Assembly (NCBI GenBank): GCA_964530235.1
Contig: CAZGYB010000003.1
Location: 101,978-165,977 of the forward strand
DNA: 64,000 nt
Direction of reading: 5' to 3'
DNA from: UM-FILTER-33-9 sp964530235
GTDB lineage: Bacteria; Patescibacteriota; Microgenomatia; UBA1406; GWC2-37-13
Shown here: piece after piece, positions 62,108 to 64,000 of the stretch
How the letters are laid out: every line of letters starts with the position of its first letter
How positions within the stretch are numbered: the stretch's first letter is position 1
Program-made: the position numbers and the translations under genes
Notes under the pieces: generated by a model
Seen by the model: only the letters and a program-made list of their open reading frames with translations
Told to the model about the DNA's origin: nothing
Databases searched by the model: none

Positions 62108-62113
62108 AACCAC

Positions 62114-63556
62114 ATGAAAAAGACCTTTTACATTACAACAACAGCCCCCTATGTCAACGCAGATCCGCATATCGGATTTGCCCTGGAAATAGTTCAGGCT
62201 GACGTTCTCGCTCGCTTTAAACGAATGCAAAATTATGATGTTATATTTGGATATGGAACCGACGAACATGGTCTGAAAATATTCAGGAAGGCTGTTTCAC
62301 TGCAAAAAGACACTCTCCAATACTGTGATGAATATGCAAAAAAATATCAAGGGCTTCAAAAACAACTCGCACTCAGTACCACTCACTTTATCCGCACCAC
62401 AGACCCGAAACACGAAAAAGCTGCCCAATATTTTTGGCAGTTATGTGAAAAAAGCGGGGATATTTACAAAAAAAACTATGCGGTCAAATATTGTGTGGGA
62501 TGTGAACTTGAAAAAACCGACTCAGAACTGGTTGACAATAGATGCCCAACGCATCCCAACTTGGAAATTGAGTCTTACCAGGAAGAAAACTATTTTTTTA
62601 GATTTTCCCGATATGAAAAACGACTTCTTGATCTGTATGAACAGAATAAGTCGTATGTTGTCCCTGAAAATAGATTAAAGGAAATAGTGCAATTCGTGAA
62701 AAAAGGACTCCAGGATTTTAGTATTTCTCGTTTAAAAGAAAAAATGCCGTGGGGAATACCCGTTCCAAACGATCCCGATCATGTAATGTATGTTTGGTTT
62801 GATGCGCTCATCTTTTATATTTCTACATTGGGCTGGCCCACAGCGAGAGAACAGTTTGATTCTTTCTGGCCGGGAATTCAATGTGCAGGAAAGGACAATC
62901 TTAGACAACAGTCTGCAATATGGCAGGCGATGCTTCTCTCAGCCGGACTTCCTTCAACAAAGCAAATTTTTATTCATGGTTTTATAACATCTGAAGGCAA
63001 AAAAATGAGCAAAAGCCTTGGCAATGTTATTGACCCAATTTACCTTGTAAAAAAGTATGGGATCGATGCGGTGCGGTACTATCTGCTTCGAGAAATACCG
63101 TCTCATGACGACGGTGATTTTTCCGAAGAGCGGTTCAAAGAACTCTATAATGCAGATCTGGCAAACGGACTGGGCAATCTCGTGGCCCGGGTTCTCGCGC
63201 TTTGTGAAAAAAATAATATCATTTACTCCGAAACCGAAGATACCAAAAACCCATTAGCGCAACCGCTTATCGCACAAACAAAGTTTGAACACCACCTCGA
63301 ACGCTATGAGTTCAGTCGATCGCTCGAGATACTCTGGAGCGGATTTAAATCAATCGATGAACAAATAAATAAAGATGAGCCGTGGAAAAAAACAAATGCA
63401 CAGCAGCTTAAAAATTATATAGATCAGATACGTTTATACAGTCATCTTCTTGAACTTTTCCTCCCAACAGTTTCAGCAATTATTTTACAGGCTTTTTCAG
63501 GGCAGATTAAAAAAATTAATTCATTGTTCCCGCGCTTGACGGAGAATGTCCTTTAA
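62114..63556 (+). CDS. metG: Methionyl-tRNA synthetase
   Basis: A 480-residue class I synthetase. It has the HIGH-equivalent HIGF in NADPHIGFALEIVQADVLARF, a connective domain with one zinc knuckle (CVGCELEKTDSELVDNRCPTH) and a canonical KMSKS in EGKKMSKSLGN. The helical anticodon domain follows. The C-terminal EMAP-like tRNA-binding domain of longer forms is absent. It charges elongator and initiator tRNA-Met. It is preceded by an extended -10 promoter 8 nt from the ATG and followed 8 bp later by a class A PBP gene. Confidence 0.96.
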   Translation: MKKTFYITTTAPYVNADPHIGFALEIVQADVLARFKRMQNYDVIFGYGTDEHGLKIFRKAVSLQKDTLQYCDEYAKKYQGLQKQLALSTTHFIRTTDPKHEKAAQYFWQLCEKSGDIYKKNYAVKYCVGCELEKTDSELVDNRCPTHPNLEIESYQEENYFFRFSRYEKRLLDLYEQNKSYVVPENRLKEIVQFVKKGLQDFSISRLKEKMPWGIPVPNDPDHVMYVWFDALIFYISTLGWPTAREQFDSFWPGIQCAGKDNLRQQSAIWQAMLLSAGLPSTKQIFIHGFITSEGKKMSKSLGNVIDPIYLVKKYGIDAVRYYLLREIPSHDDGDFSEERFKELYNADLANGLGNLVARVLALCEKNNIIYSETEDTKNPLAQPLIAQTKFEHHLERYEFSRSLEILWSGFKSIDEQINKDEPWKKTNAQQLKNYIDQIRLYSHLLELFLPTVSAIILQAFSGQIKKINSLFPRLTENVL

Positions 63557-63564
63557 ACACTCGA

Positions 63565-64000
63565 ATGGAAACAAAGCAAAATTCTATCCATAAGGACCGA
63601 CGAATCCTGTTAAAACCATATATAGTGTTTCTTTTTTTTCTTTTCTTATTGATCGGAGGATGTGTTTTGTTTTATTTTCTTATCCTTTATAAGCTTCCAA
63701 CCCCTCATGCACTTCGAAACTATCGATCTATTCCACTGTCCTCACATATTTTTGATCGAAACGGTAAATTGCTTTACGAATTTTATAAAGATCAAAATCG
63801 TACACCAGTATCCATTAAGTCTCTTTCACCCAAAATTTATCATGCAACCATTGCGATTGAAGATAAAGATTTCTACCAACATAAAGGTGTTTCTCTTGTA
63901 TCAGGAATTTTCAGAGCGATCAAAGATATGACCATCAAACGCAATCTTCAAGGAGGCTCCACCATTACCCAGCAGCTGGTCAAAAGCGCTCTCCTTTCTC
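63565..64000 (+). CDS. Class A penicillin-binding protein (GT51), N-terminal part, cut by window end
   Basis: The reading frame from ATG 63565 runs off the window after 145 codons. Residues about 17-43 form a membrane helix. The GT51 glycosyltransferase motifs follow: SSHIFDRNGKLLYEF, AIEDKDFYQHKGV (catalytic Glu in EDKDF) and QGGSTITQQLVKSALL. These are diagnostic of PBP1a-type bifunctional enzymes that polymerise and cross-link peptidoglycan. A transpeptidase domain would lie beyond the window. It is 8 bp after metG. Confidence 0.93.
   Translation, partial: METKQNSIHKDRRILLKPYIVFLFFLFLLIGGCVLFYFLILYKLPTPHALRNYRSIPLSSHIFDRNGKLLYEFYKDQNRTPVSIKSLSPKIYHATIAIEDKDFYQHKGVSLVSGIFRAIKDMTIKRNLQGGSTITQQLVKSALLS

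Noticed and set aside
1..64000. Alternative code with TGA as Gly or Trp (as in some other CPR lineages)
   Set aside because: Many complete genes end at TGA with ATGA coupling, and no core gene needs TGA read through.
1..64000. CRISPR arrays, insertion sequences, integrases, prophage genes
   Set aside because: No regularly spaced repeats, transposase motifs or phage structural genes were found by eye.

Overview
This window looks like a chromosomal segment of a Candidate Phyla Radiation (Patescibacteria) bacterium, most likely Microgenomates-like. That placement is inference. It rests on AT-rich DNA, tightly packed and often overlapping genes, very few Shine-Dalgarno sequences, short versions of core enzymes (a MurE without its first domain, a MetRS without a C-terminal appendix), an AMP-phosphorylase-type nucleotide phosphorylase, and a single-membrane Gram-positive style surface (sortase, LPxTG-type signal, LysM, no outer-membrane genes). 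TGA is used as stop (for example the ATGA start/stop overlaps at 4723-4726 and 6660-6663), so the code is standard code 11.

Region 1 (1-27 kb) is a cell-surface and glycan region. It has a LysM membrane protein, tRNA-Gly and tRNA-Thr, and an Ig-like membrane protein. A minus-strand glycan operon follows: GT4, a GT2-flippase fusion, GT4, GT2, O-antigen ligase-like. Then come a YfhO-type and a DUF2142-type membrane protein, another GT2, two zinc-ribbon methyltransferases flanking an SPFH protein, a secreted LCAT/lipase-like protein, a sortase, and a giant mosaic surface protein of about 2,790 residues. An LPGTG sorting signal lies inside the giant protein and is followed in frame by what looks like a second complete surface protein.

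Region 2 (26.6-53 kb) starts with tRNA-Val and signal peptidase I. It then holds a very large minus-strand division and peptidoglycan cluster, read from mraZ (53 kb) down to rpmA (28 kb): mraZ, rsmH, ftsL-like, pbp/ftsI, murE, pgeF, murC, murB, murA, a GlmU-like gene, yvcK, dgkA, mraY, murL, murD, ftsW, murG, ftsQ, ftsA, ftsZ, ileS, rodA, rplU, rpmA and a ParB-HTH gene. Together these make UDP-MurNAc-peptide and lipid I/II and build the divisome. murF and ddl are not in the window. murL overlapping murD points to the L-Glu-then-epimerise route to D-Glu.

Region 3 (53-64 kb) has murJ (lipid II flippase), an AMP/thymidine phosphorylase, mltG, ftsK, pnp, rpsO, a small membrane protein, metG and the start of a class A PBP that runs off the window end.

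A recurrent regulatory theme is visible. At about eleven operon heads, a good -10 hexamer ends 6-8 nt before the start codon, often with a -35 exactly 17 bp upstream or a TGn extended -10. This predicts leaderless mRNAs and decides several start codons. I saw no CRISPR array, insertion sequence, prophage or convincing intrinsic terminator. No gene-free stretch exceeds 300 bases except 629-972, which holds two tRNAs and a promoter.
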